A stretch of DNA of 64,000 nucleotides from Paraburkholderia dilworthii (GTDB lineage Bacteria; Pseudomonadota; Gammaproteobacteria; Burkholderiales; Burkholderiaceae). The DNA lies in assembly GCF_000472525.1 (NCBI RefSeq), contig NZ_AWZT01000029.1, forward strand, positions 29,632-93,631. The letters are read 5' to 3'. Under the pieces are notes generated by a model that ran no database searches, was not told the DNA's origin, and saw nothing but the letters and a program-made list of their open reading frames with translations. The position numbers were made by a program, and so were the translations under genes. Below are positions 63,065-64,000 of this stretch, one piece after another. Numbering within the stretch: position 1 is the first letter of the stretch; each line of letters opens with the position of its first letter.

Positions 63065-63084
63065 TACTGTATATCTATACAGTA
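63065..63084. promoter_or_regulatory. LexA (SOS) box
   Basis: TACTGTATATCTATACAGTA contains CTGT-N8-ACAG (63067-63082), the full LexA consensus, in a near-perfect palindrome. On the minus strand TGAACA-N17-TATACA forms a fitting promoter whose -10 overlaps the box, pointing toward dinB with a leader of about 200 bases. Confidence 0.85.
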
Positions 63085-63122
63085 TTCTACTGTTCACAGC
63101 ACAATGGTGCAAGATCCGCGTC

Positions 63123-63446
63123 ATGCCAGCCGACCAAAGCCGTGACGATGCAGCAGGATCAAGTAAGCGACATCGAACCGTCGGCGCGCAGTTGTGTTTG
63201 CGTCAATTTTCGGACGTGGCAAAGCTTGCGGGGAATCGGCGTCAACAAAGTCTGCTTCAACTCGTGCTGTGTGAAAAGAATGTGGCTCCAACGTTGGGTG
63301 GGACTCGTTCGAGGCTAGATGCGATCGGTTGTAGGCGCGCCTTGTGCGGTTTGACCATTGCCTGTACGGCACTCGCAGTGGTCCGTGTGGCTATGCCAAA
63401 GGATAGAGGAAGCAAACAGAAGCGCATTTTTGCAGCATCACACTGA
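63123..63446 (+). CDS. Doubtful open frame of 107 residues downstream of the LexA box
   Basis: ATG 63123, 39 bp after the box, to TGA 63446; the frame is open further upstream to ATG 63024, across the box. The product (PADQSRDDAAGSSKRHRTVG at the start) matches no family known to me and has irregular composition. It could be a decayed SOS gene or noncoding. Confidence 0.2.
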   Translation: MPADQSRDDAAGSSKRHRTVGAQLCLRQFSDVAKLAGNRRQQSLLQLVLCEKNVAPTLGGTRSRLDAIGCRRALCGLTIACTALAVVRVAMPKDRGSKQKRIFAASH

Positions 63447-63517
63447 CAATCGGAATTGATGTATCTAGAGTAAATCACTCGACGAACTTCTTGAAATGCA
63501 ATTTGGGGTGAAACGAG

Positions 63518-64000
63518 TGGAGCGGCCCCCTGAAACTCCGGACACGGTCTCCCACTTACAGTAGCGGGTAGGCATACGAGTGTGTTAATGAGATGGTCGC
63601 CCCCGCCTCCGAGGTCAGGTTACGCTACGGAGGCCTTCTACCAAGGGGAACCATCATGCAAGATGTGGCGCTCATAGGAATTGATCTCGGCAAACACTGT
63701 TTTCACCTGCACGGCCAGGACCGGAAGGGCAACGAAGTGTTCCGGAGGAAAATGACGCGCAAGCAGCTCGTGGAGCTACTAGCGAACTTTCCAGCCTGCA
63801 CCATTGTCATGGAAGCCTGTGCCGGCGCGCACTTCATGGCACGCACCCTGGGCGCATTCGGACACCGCGTCAGGCTAATCTCACCGCACTTTGTGAGACC
63901 CTTCGTCAAAAGTAACAAAAACGACTTCGCTGATGCGCAAGCGATCTGCGAGGCAGCATCCCGCCCGTCCATGCGTTTCGTCACACCGCGAACAGAACCT
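63518..64000 (+). mobile_element. Insertion sequence(s) at the right edge, IS110 family
   Basis: The transposase at 63656 defines an IS110-family element whose right part lies outside the window. Upstream noncoding sequence from about 63595 is suited to the IS110 left end. A separate segment at 63518-63558 (TGGAGCGGCCCCCTG and on) resembles an IS3-type terminus, so a second element may be nested. Exact ends cannot be fixed from here. Confidence 0.6.
63656..64000 (+). CDS. IS110-family transposase, N-terminal part (cut by window edge)
   Basis: 115 residues visible and open at the right edge. The DEDD catalytic domain is recognisable: VALIGIDLGKHCFHLHGQD supplies the first aspartate, IVMEACAGAHFMARTLGAF the glutamate and KSNKNDFADAQAICEAASRP the next aspartate. 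IS110 enzymes are RNA-bridge-guided recombinases whose guide RNA comes from noncoding sequence next to the gene. AAGGGGAACC precedes the ATG at 63656. The C-terminal serine-containing domain is outside the window. Confidence 0.92.
   Translation, partial: MQDVALIGIDLGKHCFHLHGQDRKGNEVFRRKMTRKQLVELLANFPACTIVMEACAGAHFMARTLGAFGHRVRLISPHFVRPFVKSNKNDFADAQAICEAASRPSMRFVTPRTEP

Larger units (their letters stand above)
62860..63655. other. Gene-poor, lower-GC stretch between dinB and the IS110 transposase
   Basis: Roughly 800 bp with only the LexA box (63065-63084), one doubtful open frame and IS-end-like sequence after 63518. Base composition is visibly poorer in GC than the rest of the window, which suggests acquired or decayed DNA. 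Confidence 0.6.

Overview
The window is a GC-rich (about 63-65%), densely coded bacterial chromosome segment, most like a Burkholderiaceae member (Paraburkholderia/Caballeronia type). This rests on gene content and protein style: PcaF thiolase, DUF2917, FtrA-type regulator, NodT-type outer-membrane lipoprotein, many LysR/AraC/IclR regulators, and frequent GTG starts with ATGA/TGATG overlaps. No rRNA, tRNA or CRISPR array was seen.

Layout. 0-5 kb: the tail of a solute-binding protein translationally coupled to a membrane diguanylate cyclase, then phnN, an M20 amidohydrolase and a divergent IclR (PcaR-like) regulator. 5.2-10.9 kb: a GntR regulator heading a complete tetronate operon (ltnD, otnK, otnC, otnI, denD) that turns L-threonate and D-erythronate into dihydroxyacetone phosphate. 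11.0-12.5 kb: pcaF with a near-consensus promoter, operator-like repeats and a terminator. 12.6-16 kb: small secreted proteins, DUF2917 and a repeat-rich, proline-rich exported protein. 16-21 kb: histidine kinase, two LysR regulators, an aldo/keto reductase and a flavodoxin-fold quinone reductase. 21-22.7 kb: an aspartate carbamoyltransferase with an extra helix-turn-helix-like N-terminus and matching palindromes upstream of and inside its gene. 22.7-25.7 kb: a DapA-family enzyme, then an M23 peptidase / small membrane protein / bactofilin envelope cluster. 25.7-28.7 kb: a membrane protein that looks like a cyclase sensor without its GGDEF domain, next to a three-MHYT GGDEF-EAL protein. 28.9-34.1 kb: isoquinoline-oxidoreductase-type molybdenum enzyme (iorAB) with a divergent AraC regulator, then DUF2000 with another AraC regulator. 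34.4-38.7 kb: a second tetronate locus, for D-threonate (KdgT-type permease, dtnK, pdxA2, DeoR regulator). 38.7-40.3 kb: rhodanese and FtrA-type regulator. 40.6-47.7 kb: a beta-glucoside operon (LacI operator, GH1 glycosidase, binding protein, two permeases, ATPase, LacI regulator). 47.8-53.3 kb: RIO kinase, SulP/STAS transporter, LysE exporter, LysR and VOC protein. 53.5-61.7 kb: tripartite RND efflux operon followed by an OmpR-type response regulator and sensor kinase. 61.7-64 kb: dinB, a LexA box, a gene-poor lower-GC stretch and the start of an IS110-family transposase cut by the window edge.

How the parts connect. Two separately regulated modules feed C4 acid sugars into triose phosphate, and only the second carries a transporter. 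The beta-glucoside operon is a self-contained uptake, hydrolysis and repression unit. The efflux operon carries its own two-component system. Three c-di-GMP-type membrane proteins lie within 29 kb. The least expected feature is the HTH-ATCase with two copies of a TACGC-N3-GCGTA palindrome, suggesting a biosynthetic enzyme that may control its own gene. All calls come from reading the sequence; no database search was possible.
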